DNA of 64,000 nt from Caulochytrium protostelioides (taxonomy: Eukaryota > Chytridiomycota > Caulochytriomycetes > Caulochytriales > Caulochytriaceae). Positions 9,142-18,776 of the stretch are shown piece by piece. The stretch lies in NCBI GenBank assembly GCA_003615045.1, contig ML014111.1, positions 186,001 to 250,000 of the forward strand. The letters run 5' to 3'. The stretch's first letter is position 1; every line of letters starts with the position of its first letter. A program made the position numbers and the translations under genes. Below the pieces are notes generated by a model. The model saw only the letters and a program-made list of their open reading frames with translations, did no database searches and was not told where the DNA came from.

Positions 9142-9901
9142 CCTGCCACGTGCTACGGGCGACCAACGACGGGTGCGAACGGAATGTGCCGGTGCACGGA
9201 CCCGGAATCAGAAATACGAGACGGCGACAAGACGGATTTGGGGGGACGAAGCTCGCCGTGATAAGTGCCGAGCGACGACGATACGTGCCAGGACGTCAAG
9301 ACCCCGACGACGCGGCGACGAGGCGGCAAAACGTCGGCGGGTCCCGTTGGATCAGCGGACCACGCGTCCCCGAAAGATCCCGATGGCATGGGGTGAACGC
9401 GCCGGGGGGTATGGGCGATCAGCACGGCCGGACGGCCGGACGGCTGTGGTCAGCCGGTGGTGGAGCAGGACACGCGCGGCTTGACGCCTCGCGTGGCACG
9501 GCACATCGTCGCCGCGTCGCGCCACGGGGGTCCTACGTGGCGTGCTCCCGGCGATGCCCAGACGGCCGCGGCAGCCGCAGCAGGGATGGCCGACATGGTG
9601 GCGGTAGGAATCCCACTCGCACCGGAAGGGGGCTCTGCACGATGCATGGAAGCGTGCATGACGTGGCGGATTGGTCTTGGCGGTGCGTCGAAATGACGTT
9701 GGCCTCTGCCACCGATCTGCGCTTCGTGGCCGCTTTATCAGTCGATTCATTCCGATGGAAAGCCGTCCGAGCAGCGACCGCGGGGGCTGACCAAAATCGT
9801 AGGGCGTATCAGTGATCATCCCACGACAAGTCACAGTCCACAAAAGCTTATCAAACATATACAGAGCAAGAGATCACGGCACCAGCAATTCGTCCAGAGA
9901 A
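9142..9901. other. Intergenic between DMAC1-like and Sed5 genes
   Basis: 760 bases holding the promoter of the DMAC1-like gene and the 3' end of the Sed5 gene. Open frames are compositional shadows. The last ~70 bases next to the Sed5 stop are AT-richer, as expected for a 3' untranslated region. Confidence 0.55.
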
Positions 9902-11053
9902 TTACATGACAAGGATGGCCAGCAAAAAGAAGACAATGAGAACGCCAAAGACCTTGAGCATCAGCCAGCGATTGCTCGTCAGGGACTGGTAGTGGCGCAG
10001 CAGCTGGTTATGGGCGCCTATCACGTTCGTCTCCATTTCCATCACGTTGTCATCAATTCGGGACACCATATCGCGCTGGCCCGCCAGCAGCTGCGTGAAG
10101 TGCTGGTAGATCTGACCCAGCTCCGCGATCGTGCTCTCGATGCTTTCGATCGCTTGTCCGCGCGACTCCAGATACGACATCGACGCGTCATGGCCGAGTT
10201 GCAGCTGCAGCTGCTCGCTCGCAGCGCGCGTCTCGACGCCCGTGAAATCGATCGCCGTCGCATTCGCATCGGTGCCCGTCGGCGACATGGCGCCCCCGCT
10301 GCCGCCAGCGCCGGGCAGCGCGCCGTCGGAAGGCTTCGGGCTCGGACGGTACAGCGGCGAGTCTGTCTGCGGCCGCAGGAACTGCGCTGTGCCTGCGGCG
10401 TCAAGCAAGCTCGGGCCCGAGGCGCCCATGCCGCTGTCGCTCATGCCGCCGCCAGGGCCGCCCGAGCCACCGAGGCCACCCGGCCGGCCGCCAAATCCAT
10501 ATTGCTCGCGCCGCGATTTCTGGTCCTTGAGGTTCTGCGTGCGAATTTCCAACACATTTTTGAACTGGTTGCTCGTGAGCGCGAGCTTGCCCTGGAGACT
10601 CGCAATGACCTGCGTGGAGTGCTCCTGGATCTGCCGGTGCGGTGCGCCACGGCTCGCGCTTGCCTGGCGGTCCCTGCCACTCGGATCGGGCGGGATCAGG
10701 CCGCTGCCGCGCTGCTGGACCTGGCCGAGCTGCGTGATGTGGCCGTTGATCTTTGCGATATCTTGCTTGATCGTATAGATCAGCTCATTGATCTCCATCG
10801 GCTTGTCGTCAAACAGCGTTCTCCTCCGCGCGAGGGCGGCCAACCGCTGCAGCTTGTCCACCGTGGCTTGGATGTTCTGGCTGATCACGGCGGCCGTCCG
10901 TGAAAACTCCGACTTCGCTGACATGGGCGCCGCCGGCGCCGGCGTCAGCAGCCGCGCGTGCGGGCTCTCGGACGCCGCCGAGTCGCGATCGAGCGCCGCC
11001 TGGCACACCGAGAAAAACTCGGTCGTGCGGTCGCGCCCGCCCGCTCGTGGCAT
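9902..11053 (-). CDS. SED5: Syntaxin-5/Sed5 Golgi t-SNARE
   Basis: 383 residues. The ATG at 11053 was chosen because it begins MPRAGGRDRTTEFFSV, which matches the conserved N-terminal RDRTxEF peptide by which Sed5/syntaxin-5 binds the SM protein Sly1; the frame upstream is open but unlike the family. An Habc-type helical region covers about residues 50-190 (FSRTAAVISQNIQATVDKLQ). A Gly/Pro-rich linker follows, then the SNARE helix (ESIESTIAELGQIYQHF to MVSRIDDNVMEMETNV) and a single C-terminal membrane anchor (LKVFGVLIVFFLLAILVM). In fungi Sed5 is the Golgi Qa-SNARE for ER-to-Golgi and intra-Golgi fusion. It is single-exon and transcribed divergently from the DUF7918 gene 2.7 kb away. Confidence 0.93.
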   Translation of the reverse strand: MPRAGGRDRTTEFFSVCQAALDRDSAASESPHARLLTPAPAAPMSAKSEFSRTAAVISQNIQATVDKLQRLAALARRRTLFDDKPMEINELIYTIKQDIAKINGHITQLGQVQQRGSGLIPPDPSGRDRQASASRGAPHRQIQEHSTQVIASLQGKLALTSNQFKNVLEIRTQNLKDQKSRREQYGFGGRPGGLGGSGGPGGGMSDSGMGASGPSLLDAAGTAQFLRPQTDSPLYRPSPKPSDGALPGAGGSGGAMSPTGTDANATAIDFTGVETRAASEQLQLQLGHDASMSYLESRGQAIESIESTIAELGQIYQHFTQLLAGQRDMVSRIDDNVMEMETNVIGAHNQLLRHYQSLTSNRWLMLKVFGVLIVFFLLAILVM

Positions 11054-12339
11054 CGTGGCAACGACGGACAACCGGATCTGGCCACACAGCACCGAGAACG
11101 AGAGAACGAGGGGGGGACCAGCAGCGGGCAAACCGGCTCCCAGCGCCCGGAGTCGGAAATCGGCAATGGCCGCAGGCGCTCACGCCACCGCGTCCCTGCG
11201 GCGTCGTCCTCGAAACCCAAGTTGGCTGTGGCGGTTCGGGCAAGCCGCGCGTGTCAGCTCGTGTCAGAAAGAGCCACGTGGCGAGCGGCGAGGCGAGAGA
11301 CCCCGCAGGATCTCGTGGGCTGCCGTCGTTGGCGCGGATCGCGCAAGACGGGAGGCGTGCGTCAAGTCTGGCCACCGATGACAGGGGAGCGCGTGGCCGG
11401 TGTCGACCGCGGGTGCGAGGCAGGCGTCGATGACCAAGCTCAGTGGCGCTGCGACTGAGGCACCAGGACGAGAGAGGATGGCTGGGCGGACAAGCTTCGG
11501 CTGCGCCTTGTTTGGCCGGCCCTGGTCGTTTCGATCACAGAGATCGCTCGAACGTGGATCGGTCGCTCCTGATGGGCGGACGATGTCGCTTCTGCGAATG
11601 GAGGCGTCTACAACGAATCGCTTATGATGGGACAGGCAACCTGGTGGATACAGTGACGTGCAAGGCTGATGCCGCTGCTCGCGTCATCGAGGAGGAATCG
11701 TCGCGGTCGAGCAGGCAAGGCCGCAGAAGCAAGACGCAGAGCGAGTGTGGTCGCGTGTCGCGGGTTTCTCGGTATTCTAGGCGACGCATGGTATGTGAGA
11801 ACGCGCCATACCGATGACTGCTGGTGTCCGACGACGAGACCGTCGGGCTGCTTCGCTAGGTCGAGTTGAGTGTTCATCGGACGCGTTCAGAAATTCATGG
11901 CGACATGAGGCCCAACGGCCGCATCGGTCGGAGACCCATCCTCATCACGGGCCGTCGGGGCCGCCAGGGCTCGCTCCTCCGCAGGGGTGGCGTTTCGCCC
12001 TCCGGGAAAAAGGGAAAGCGATCCGGCGCGTGCATACCTATCCGACGGCCGCGACCTGAGTGATGCTGCCCGCGGACGCGACGCGGCTTCCATACTGCGA
12101 TGGCTTAAACCCGAGATGGATCGGCCCGCGTCGAACATCGGCGGCCATGGCGAGATCTGCTATGAGATCCGCGTCTGCGCCACGTATGCGTGCGGCGCGA
12201 CCCGATGGGTGTGCAGCAGCATGCGGCGTATCGTTGCGCCACTCGGCGCCAACCGTTGGTCCCGACCGAGAACTCCTTCTGCCAGCTCATCCAGCCTACG
12301 TTCAAGCTCGATACCATCAGAGACTGGCGGTGGCCGCAG

Positions 12340-12373
<34 letters not shown>

Positions 12374-12680
12374 GCGCCGGCGTCGGGGCTGGCGGGTGCC
12401 CGGCAGGCGTGTCATACCAGTGGCGGTTCCCGATCCTAGCCGGGAGCACCCCTAGTCTCGCCCGCGATGGACCCCTCGCCGGTCTGCGACGTCCGTATAC
12501 CCACGAACCACCTGCGCATCCGCAGCGGCGGCGTCGCCGCCGTCTCTGCCAGACCCCTGATCCCGACCCACGATCTCGAGACCCGGTTTATGCAAGCTCG
12601 GACTGCTTACGGCGGCAGACGGCTGACGCTGGGTATACCCGGTGTCAACATGGGGTTCCCGGCGGACATCCGCCGATCCT

Positions 12681-12707
12681 GCTGCTGCTGCTGCTGCTGC
12701 TGCTGCA
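12681..12707. repeat. (CTG)n microsatellite
   Basis: Nine or so uninterrupted CTG units, followed 50 bases later by a second shorter run near 12758-12778. Both lie in non-coding DNA or in the signal-peptide region of a possible small gene. Confidence 0.85.
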
Positions 12708-12742
12708 GACGGCGCCGTCACGGGGACCGATAATCGTGCACC

Positions 12743-12937
12743 ATGGTGACTGCAACGTTGCTGCTGCTGCTGCTGCTCGCCGTCTCCGCGGCAGCAGCGA
12801 CCACCCCGGCGTTGCCGTCGACGGTGGGACAGGAGACGGCGGTCCTGACGCTCGCGGAGACAGCCGAGACGGAAGCCCTGCAGATCAACGGCTTGCAAAG
12901 CAACTCATCGTCATCCTGTCACAGCTCGTCGGCGTGA
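12743..12937 (+). CDS. Possible small secreted peptide or first exon
   Basis: A 64-codon frame with a perfect Kozak context (ACCATGG). It starts MVTATLLLLLLLAVSAAAA, a textbook signal peptide, followed by a Thr/Ser/Glu-rich tail with one Cys. The poly-Leu part is encoded by a CTG repeat, so the resemblance could be accidental. It may be a real small secreted protein, the first exon of a spliced gene, or chance. Confidence 0.25.
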   Translation: MVTATLLLLLLLAVSAAAATTPALPSTVGQETAVLTLAETAETEALQINGLQSNSSSSCHSSSA

Positions 12938-13114
12938 CCGTGAGCCCGACCCGTGGCCGGCCGGCTGCCCTTGTCAGGGCCGCTACCATCGGCAAGCCTA
13001 CCGGCTGCTGCCGCTTGGACTGCCGGGAAACCCCCGCGGTTCCACTAGGTTGGTCCGCCAAAGCTTGCCCTGCTTTTTTTTCCAGTTCCCGCTAGGACTC
13101 TCCTCATTAACGGT

Positions 13115-13140
13115 TAGATGAGATTAGATGAGATTAGATT
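13115..13140. repeat. 10-bp AT-rich tandem repeat
   Basis: The unit AGATGAGATT occurs twice and is followed by a partial third copy and by TTTAAATTT. It is a short AT-rich island in a GC-rich gap, about 580 bases upstream of the DUF7918 start. Confidence 0.6.
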
Positions 13141-13491
13141 CATTTAAATTTAGGTGATCTGGTGGCACTGGTCATCAGCACCCTTTGCAGAAGGCTCCGC
13201 GTGTCGTGGCGCGCGATGTCTCTGCTTGCCATGCCCCCTCTCCGGCTTAGCTGGCACCCCCGCCCGCCACCGCCGTCACTCATCGTCCCGCTTGCGCGTC
13301 AGTCCGCGTCTGCACACCGTACTTCGTCCTCTTATCGCGTTCAACCCGCCCGTCCGTACCCGCTATCGGCACCCATGGGCGATCGTATTCGACTCGACGA
13401 CCCTAGCAATGTCGAGGGCGAGTTCACCAAGAAATGACGTCCATGCATCGGTCAAGCATCGTGTGCTTCTGTCCACCTCCGACGCGGTGCG

Positions 13492-13512
13492 TGTGTGTGT
13501 GTGTGTGTGTGT
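13492..13512. repeat. (GT)n microsatellite
   Basis: About ten uninterrupted GT dinucleotides in the 5' region of the DUF7918 gene. Confidence 0.8.
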
Positions 13513-13716
13513 GCCTGCCTCCCCTCCGCGTGCACCCTCCTCCCCTGATCGCAGCGGAGCCCACTCAGCGGTCCCTACCATCGGTCCCTGCCACCAGTCC
13601 TTGCACCCTAATCTCTGAATCGCTGAATCGCGTGCACGTGGCGACCCTTTCGGCCTTGACGATTTCGCTTTTTATTCATTCCTCACAGCCCGCCGCTCCG
13701 CGCGCTTGTCGCCACC

Positions 13717-15012
13717 ATGCCGATCGTCGATGATTTGGGCGTCTCCATCGTCGTCGACGGGAAGGCCCTCACCGAGTACCGCGTCGTGACGACCGCCGGA
13801 TCCAGCACGACCACGTGTTTCATCGAGGCGCACGAGAGCCAGCGCTACATGATCGAGCTGCACAACATCCGCTACCCGACCACGAGCTCGCGCACACTCT
13901 CGGCGCGCACCTTCATCGACGGCACCGTCCAGAACCGCCGCATCCTCGGCGACCCGGGCTCTACCGAGCTGATCGAGGGTCGCCGTGTCACCTACGGCTC
14001 CGTCCAGCCGTTCCTCTTCTCGAGCGCGACCGCACCCACGCCGCTCAGCCCCACCGGCGGCTCGGGCGCCACGAGCGCCACGGGCACCACGCCCACCAGC
14101 GGCAGCGCCGGCGGAGGGGGAGCGGCCGGCGCGGGCGCCGCGGGGGCCGTCGGCGCCGACGGCGCCGAGGTCCGTGAAAAGGTCCTGCGTGCCGGATCGG
14201 TGCGCGTCGAGTTCTGGCGCGTCAGCGTCACGCACCGCGACGAATCGTGTGCGCCCACGTACGCCGTCGTGGCGGGCGACCAGCCCGGCGACCGCGACGT
14301 TGCCAAAGGCGAGCGCGGGTTCATGGTCTCGCACGTGACACGGTGCGGCGACCGCGTGCCCGCGTCCAAGAGCCATACCACGATCAACACTGAGAACATG
14401 GACCAGTTCCCCTACAAGATCTTTATCTTTGAGTACCGCTCGCGCAGCCAGCTCGAGCTCGATGATATCATCCCGTCGGCCGACGGCGGCCTCGCGGCAC
14501 GGTTGCGCGCCGGCACGGGCCTCAAGGGCTCGCCCTTCGGCGGGCTTGGCGGCGTCGGCGGCGCCAGCACCGGCTTCAGCTTCCTGAAGCGCAAGATCGC
14601 CGCCAACGACGCGCTCGAGGGCGAGCAGGACCCCCAAGAGGACCCATGGCTGCAGTCGATGCCGACGGACGCGGGTCCTGCGGCCACGGCTGGCGACGGT
14701 GACGGCGGCATGTCACCCAAGAAACGCATGGCGCTCTCGCGGCCGGCGGCGCTCGGTGGCGGGCCGATCCTGCCCTTCACGGGCAAAAGCCTTTCGGCGC
14801 GTAAGCGCGCGGGCGTCGGCGTCGGCGTCGATGCCAAGAGCATCCCAGCGCCGACGAGTTTGGCGGAAGCGGGCTTGACATCCTCAGCGGGCCAGGCGGC
14901 CGCGGCCAGTGGCGCTGGCGCGGCCGGGCCGCCGCTCATGCCGGTCGTGCGTCCGCCACGCCCGAGCGGTCTGCCGCAAGACTCCGATGACTCGGGGAGC
15001 GACTCCGACTAG
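13717..15012 (+). CDS. DUF7918 domain-containing protein
   Basis: 431 residues from an ATG in strong context (GCCACCATG). The N-terminal ~255 residues match the layout of the fungal DUF7918 family: GVSIVVDGKALTEYRV, CFIEAHESQRYMIEL, a FIDGTVQNRR segment, VEFWRVSV, and the diagnostic end FIFEYRSRSQLELDDIIP. A Gly/Ala/Thr-rich insertion sits at about residues 108-150. The C-terminal 170 residues are disordered, with basic patches (PKKRMALSRP, LSARKRAG) and a final acidic DSDDSGSDSD tail. The basic patches could be nuclear localisation signals. The function of the family is not established. Its 3' end faces Mak11 with 326 bases between stops. Confidence 0.75.
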   Translation: MPIVDDLGVSIVVDGKALTEYRVVTTAGSSTTTCFIEAHESQRYMIELHNIRYPTTSSRTLSARTFIDGTVQNRRILGDPGSTELIEGRRVTYGSVQPFLFSSATAPTPLSPTGGSGATSATGTTPTSGSAGGGGAAGAGAAGAVGADGAEVREKVLRAGSVRVEFWRVSVTHRDESCAPTYAVVAGDQPGDRDVAKGERGFMVSHVTRCGDRVPASKSHTTINTENMDQFPYKIFIFEYRSRSQLELDDIIPSADGGLAARLRAGTGLKGSPFGGLGGVGGASTGFSFLKRKIAANDALEGEQDPQEDPWLQSMPTDAGPAATAGDGDGGMSPKKRMALSRPAALGGGPILPFTGKSLSARKRAGVGVGVDAKSIPAPTSLAEAGLTSSAGQAAAASGAGAAGPPLMPVVRPPRPSGLPQDSDDSGSDSD

Positions 15013-15338
15013 CTGATTTTATATCATTAAAATGATGTTGATCTTCTTTTGAATTGAATTGGCCGCGTCGTTGTCGCGCTGGGAAGACACCACCCGAGGA
15101 TAACGGGAAGAAAATGCCACGGGTCGAGGGCAGTCGCGGGGGAGCCCCTTGGGATCGGCGGTTGCGTTGTTTAGCAGCGGATCGCGTTTGCAAGCTGCGT
15201 GACGCAGTGACACAGGTGAAATTAAATTAGATGACAATAAAAACGAAAGGATAGGCAGGCGTGAATGCGATAAGCGCGCCTCCCGTGGCAGGGACGAGAA
15301 GGAAGAGGGGTGAGCTGTGGTTATGGGCGCCACTGGAA
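15013..15338. other. Convergent 3' ends of DUF7918 and Mak11 genes
   Basis: 326 bases between two facing stop codons. A plus-strand AATAAA at 15236-15241 is a candidate poly(A) signal for the DUF7918 gene. No coding content is seen. Confidence 0.6.
15236..15241 (+). terminator. Candidate poly(A) signal, DUF7918 gene
   Basis: AATAAA 224 bases after the stop codon, within an AT-rich stretch between two convergent genes. Confidence 0.45.
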
Positions 15339-16862
15339 TTAGACTGATGGTTTGGCGCGCTTATGCTTGGAAGGCTTGGCGGACGCGGCGGACTTGGTCC
15401 GGAGCGCCTGCGTCTGCTTCCACTGCTTGGTGCTCAACCGCTTCTCCTCCTTGACGACTTCCTGGGCAACCGCGCCGCTTTCCGACTCGAGCTGGACCTG
15501 GAGTCGGGCACGGGGTCGCGCATACCCGAGCACCTGCTCGGTCTCGGACTCGTACTCGGACTCGCTCGGCATCTCCACAGCGACATCGCTGTCCTCGCCC
15601 GCGGCGGCGCGGGCCGCGCGCTTGCGACGCGCCACGTGGGTATCGGTCGTGCCGACGGGACGCGCCGCCAGCGCGAGACAGGTCAGCCGGACCTTGGCGT
15701 CGTAGGTGCACAGCGGCGTGGCGGGGCTGCCGCGGGTCGGCGCCGCCGCGCCGTCCTCGGCCGCGAGCGCGTACGCCGACCACACGGCCATCTGGCCCGA
15801 TGTAGTGATCGTCACCGCGTACGCGCCGTGCACGGCGAGGTCTTTCACGCGCGCCGTGTGGCCCGTGATACTCCTGCGGAGGAGCGTCGACGTCACGGCC
15901 GCCGGAGCAGCCGAGGCCTTGGTGGCTTTGCTTTTCGATGCTTCGGGCGCCTCGGTGGGCTGGGGCACCGCGAGCCGGTAAGCGTAGATGTGCTTGTCTT
16001 CGCCGGCCGCAAACAGCACGCGGTCTTCGCTGCCGTCTTCGAGGGCCGGGGCAAAGGCGATGCCGTTGATGCGCTGGCGGAACGAAATGCCGTAGGTGCC
16101 ACCCGTCGTCGCGTACACTTGGACGAGACGGTCCATGAGCACGACGTACATGTTGCCGTCGGGGTGCCACACGAGCTTGTCGGCCACGTGGGGAAGCTTC
16201 ATACTGTAGGCGCAGGAGCCCTTGGTGAGATCCCATAGCTTAAGGGTACCGTCGCGCCCGGCGCTGAGCAGCAGCTTGCCCGAGGGATGCATGGCGAGCG
16301 CCGTGACGGCACCGCGGTGCCCGCTGAGCTCCTTGACGAGCGCCCAGTCGCGCACGCGCACCAGCGCAATCATGCCGTCCTCAGCCGCCGTGATAATCCA
16401 CGACTTCTTGTAGAAGCACACGCTTGTGATTGTGCCGGAGTGGTGCAGCAGCGAGCCGACCTCGCTGCGCGAGTGCAGGTTGTAGACCTTCACGTGCTCA
16501 TCCGAGGCGCCGGTCGCCAGCAGGTTGTTGGACACGGCCAGGCATCGGATGGCGGTGATGTGTGCCGGATAGATGAACACCGGCTGGATGGCGTTCACGT
16601 CCTTCTCCTCGTCGTCGTCCGCCTGCGAGGGCGGGGCCGCTGGTTCATCCGCGAAGACGGGCGCCGCGGAATTTCCGGCTGCTGCATCGCTGTCGGCGGC
16701 CAGTGTCACGTTCAGGCCATAAAGCAGGCGCTCGTAGCTACCGGCGATGATGCGGAAGCTGTACGACGTGCTCTCGTCCGCAGCCGTCGGGTTCAGCGCG
16801 GCATCCAGCAGCTTCGCCGACAGCGAACCGGGCGCCGGGGTTTTGAGAGCCGATCCGACCAT
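15339..16862 (-). CDS. MAK11: WD40 ribosome-biogenesis factor Mak11/PAK1IP1
   Basis: 507 residues. The ATG at 16862 (CCATGG context) is the first that gives a family-like start; upstream frame is spurious. WD40 repeats run from about residue 100 to 380: AHITAIRCLAVSNNLLATGA, VYNLHSRSEVG, HSGTITSVCFY, HRGAVTALAMHPSGKLLLSA, LKLWDLTKG, and HTARVKDLAVHGAYAVTITT. The last ~100 residues are acidic then Lys-rich, ending KPSKHKRAKPSV, a nucleolar-type basic tail. PAK1IP1/Mak11 acts in the nucleolus in 60S subunit assembly (with Rlp24/Nog1-type factors in yeast). An acidic EEKD-containing insertion lies before the first repeat. Single exon. Confidence 0.87.
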   Translation of the reverse strand: MVGSALKTPAPGSLSAKLLDAALNPTAADESTSYSFRIIAGSYERLLYGLNVTLAADSDAAAGNSAAPVFADEPAAPPSQADDDEEKDVNAIQPVFIYPAHITAIRCLAVSNNLLATGASDEHVKVYNLHSRSEVGSLLHHSGTITSVCFYKKSWIITAAEDGMIALVRVRDWALVKELSGHRGAVTALAMHPSGKLLLSAGRDGTLKLWDLTKGSCAYSMKLPHVADKLVWHPDGNMYVVLMDRLVQVYATTGGTYGISFRQRINGIAFAPALEDGSEDRVLFAAGEDKHIYAYRLAVPQPTEAPEASKSKATKASAAPAAVTSTLLRRSITGHTARVKDLAVHGAYAVTITTSGQMAVWSAYALAAEDGAAAPTRGSPATPLCTYDAKVRLTCLALAARPVGTTDTHVARRKRAARAAAGEDSDVAVEMPSESEYESETEQVLGYARPRARLQVQLESESGAVAQEVVKEEKRLSTKQWKQTQALRTKSAASAKPSKHKRAKPSV

Positions 16863-17934
16863 GGCGGTCTGGAAATATATCGCAAAGGGAGGAGAGAACT
16901 TTTGGCGAATGCAAGCGAGCCAGGAGCTATCGAATCGAAGGGACGCTCGTCGGTCGGGGGCGCCTTTCAAGTCAAGCAAGACCAGGCTACCGCAGCGGAG
17001 CAAAACGCATGGCGAGGTGCTGACGGGTGGACGGCCACCCGATGTCGTGCCGCGGCTGATCACGTAGAGGCCGCGTAGAAGCGGCCGTCATGAACACGTC
17101 GACCACGATGCCGGCCAGGCGAGGGCGCAGGCGTCCCGTCCAGCTGCGGCCAGCTCGGAGCGGTGCAACGCGCCGGCCAAGCCTGTGCGGCATATCCGCC
17201 ACATCCGCCACATCCGTGTCGGAGAATCGGTCGACTCCGCCCGCGCACGCCCCTCGCTCGAAGCTCCGCCCCAGGCGGCATGGCGATTCGACGGGTGCCG
17301 ACGTGGCGCAGCCGGCCAGCGCGGCCTATAAAAAGCGTGAACATGACCGCGTCTGGTCGGCCAATAGGGTGCCATCACTGAACCGTGAGCTCGCGTGTTT
17401 AACACACCCGTGCAGACGAGACTTCCGGGCCATGGGGCAGGTGAGAGAAGAGAGGTTCTATAATTCATAAAACCACCGTCTCGTCTATCCTGGAGCTTCC
17501 TCGCCTTGGAGGTCCTACACTGTTAGTGCAGTTGGGATCCCTGCCTATGGCGGCTGCTCCGGTAATACGGGTACGAAGAGCAACAGGGGTAGAAATAGGA
17601 CGCTTGCCTCGTGCGGTGGCAGAGACGCTTGTCGTCCCGGTCGCCGCATGATATCGTGCATGTTGCATTTTGCACTCGGTCTTATTCACTATTTCGACAT
17701 TTCTCTCCTGACTCCTGCCCATTCCATTGATTCCCTCATCCTTTCATTCCCTCTTCAATGCTGGGCTCAACGATGTATATTTTCGTCATCACTGATGATT
17801 GTCCATCCACTCTGGCACATGAATATGCGCCTGGTGAAGATGAGTTGGTGATTGGTATGGAAAGCCCTGAGTTATGAAAAGCCTGGATGCGCGTATGCAT
17901 GTGCGTCGATCAATTTTGTGGGCACACGCTATAG
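16863..17934. other. Intergenic between Mak11 and the Fanzor-like remnant
   Basis: 1.07 kb. The first half is GC-rich and holds the Mak11 promoter. From about 17640 the composition turns AT-rich. A TATAAAAA lies at 17329 on the plus strand but no gene follows it. From an ATG at 17773 the frame of the downstream remnant reads about 34 codons before a stop, without recognisable similarity. Confidence 0.5.
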
Positions 17935-18216
17935 CGTGCCACGGCCGAGCCGACGCCGGTCACCCAGGTCCGCAAGACCCGGGTGTACGCCCACACGCAT
18001 GTGGTCCTGAAACCCGGTCAACACCGGCGCCAGGGAACCTTGGTTCGAGGGTTGCTGTGGTATAAAGCTACCAACGGCAAGCTTGTGAACCGCGACCTCA
18101 ATGCCGCGTTGAACATCCGACGCTGCCTAGCCTTACCGGACAAACCAGAAGTGATGTGCCGCATCCCCGAGCAGACCCCATTGCAGTCCAAGATCGGCAA
18201 GGTCATTCGACACTGA
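17935..18216 (+). pseudogene. Remnant of a Fanzor/TnpB-like (IS605-IS607 OrfB) nuclease, C-terminal end
   Basis: The frame is open for 93 codons, bounded upstream by an in-frame stop at 17932. It carries LVNRDLNAALNIRRC near its middle, which matches the C-terminal RuvC-III motif (RD-x-N-A-A-x-N-I) of TnpB and its eukaryotic relative Fanzor. The segment before it (TLVRGLLWYKATNGK) and the end (SKIGKVIRH) also follow the pattern of eukaryotic and large-virus OrfB proteins. The zinc-ribbon cysteines expected before the motif are missing, and the N-terminal ~400 residues (wedge, RuvC-I and II) are absent, so this is a decayed fragment. Fanzors are RNA-guided DNA nucleases carried by transposons and are known from chytrid fungi. 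A strong hairpin follows the stop codon. Confidence 0.7.
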
Positions 18217-18230
18217 ACCGAATGCGCGTC

Positions 18231-18269
18231 TGCCTCGGGGGGAACCCCAGGGGTCTCCCACCGAGGGCA
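18231..18269 (+). ncRNA. Hairpin downstream of the Fanzor-like remnant (possible guide-RNA scaffold relic)
   Basis: Starting 15 bases after the stop, TGCCTCGG pairs with CCGAGGGCA with one bulge, and the loop contains a nested CCCC/GGGG stem. In TnpB and Fanzor loci the guide RNA overlaps the 3' end of the gene and folds into such hairpins. Position and fold fit; transcription is unproven. Confidence 0.35.
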
Positions 18270-18776
18270 TGGTATGCGCCTTGACTCAATATACTCAATA
18301 TATCAAGGAAACATTACCGTTGTCAAAGTCTCGCACAGGGCTTGATTCCATGAGATGCACGAAGCAGGCTGTCAGGGACGTCGAATGCCTTGTTTATCTG
18401 CATGTGTATCATTGTTGCTCGGGAGAAAGCGGTCCCACCCCGTGAAAATCCTAACGCCGGGTGTGGTTGATGGCGGCGGTGGGCGACAGGCCACACGAGG
18501 GCCCCCTCTCCGGGGCTCATGGTCGAACTCCGCTTCGCAGTCGCGGTAGCCGTGCCGTCTTAGGGCCATCGTACATGGGGGAGGGACATGCACGTAGCAC
18601 GCACGTGGGACGTGGACCGCGTATCGCCGGTCGGCCCATCGCAGACGTCCGTGGCCTGGCCCGTCGCGATCGGATGAACCGACAGCGCGGCTCACGTGTC
18701 GTCCGCGCCGCCGTCCGCGCCGCCGTCGTCGCCCCCCGCCCGCCGCTCTGCTCCCGCCTCACGGGGACTGGTCGGG
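18270..18776. other. Gap between Fanzor-like remnant and 297-residue gene
   Basis: 507 bases. Just after the hairpin there are two copies of ACTCAATAT (18284-18301), in an AT-rich stretch that may mark the element's end. The rest is GC-rich presumed promoter for the next gene. Confidence 0.4.

Larger units (their letters stand above)
11054..13716. other. Divergent intergenic region, repeat-bearing
   Basis: 2.66 kb between the Sed5 and DUF7918 starts. It contains CTG tracts (12681-12707 and 12758-12778), a GT tract (13492-13512), and an AT-rich 10-bp tandem repeat (13115-13140). Apart from a possible small secreted peptide at 12743, no coding region is supported. The ~100 bases before 13717 are pyrimidine-rich and end in GCCACC, a good start context. 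Confidence 0.5.

Noticed and set aside
17329-17336. TATAAAAA box on the plus strand
   Set aside because: No gene-like frame starts within the following 500 bases; the adjacent gene is on the other strand.
18045-18060. GGTTCGAGG, similar to a tRNA T-loop
   Set aside because: No acceptor stem, D-loop or anticodon arm can be placed around it; it lies in the Fanzor-like coding remnant.
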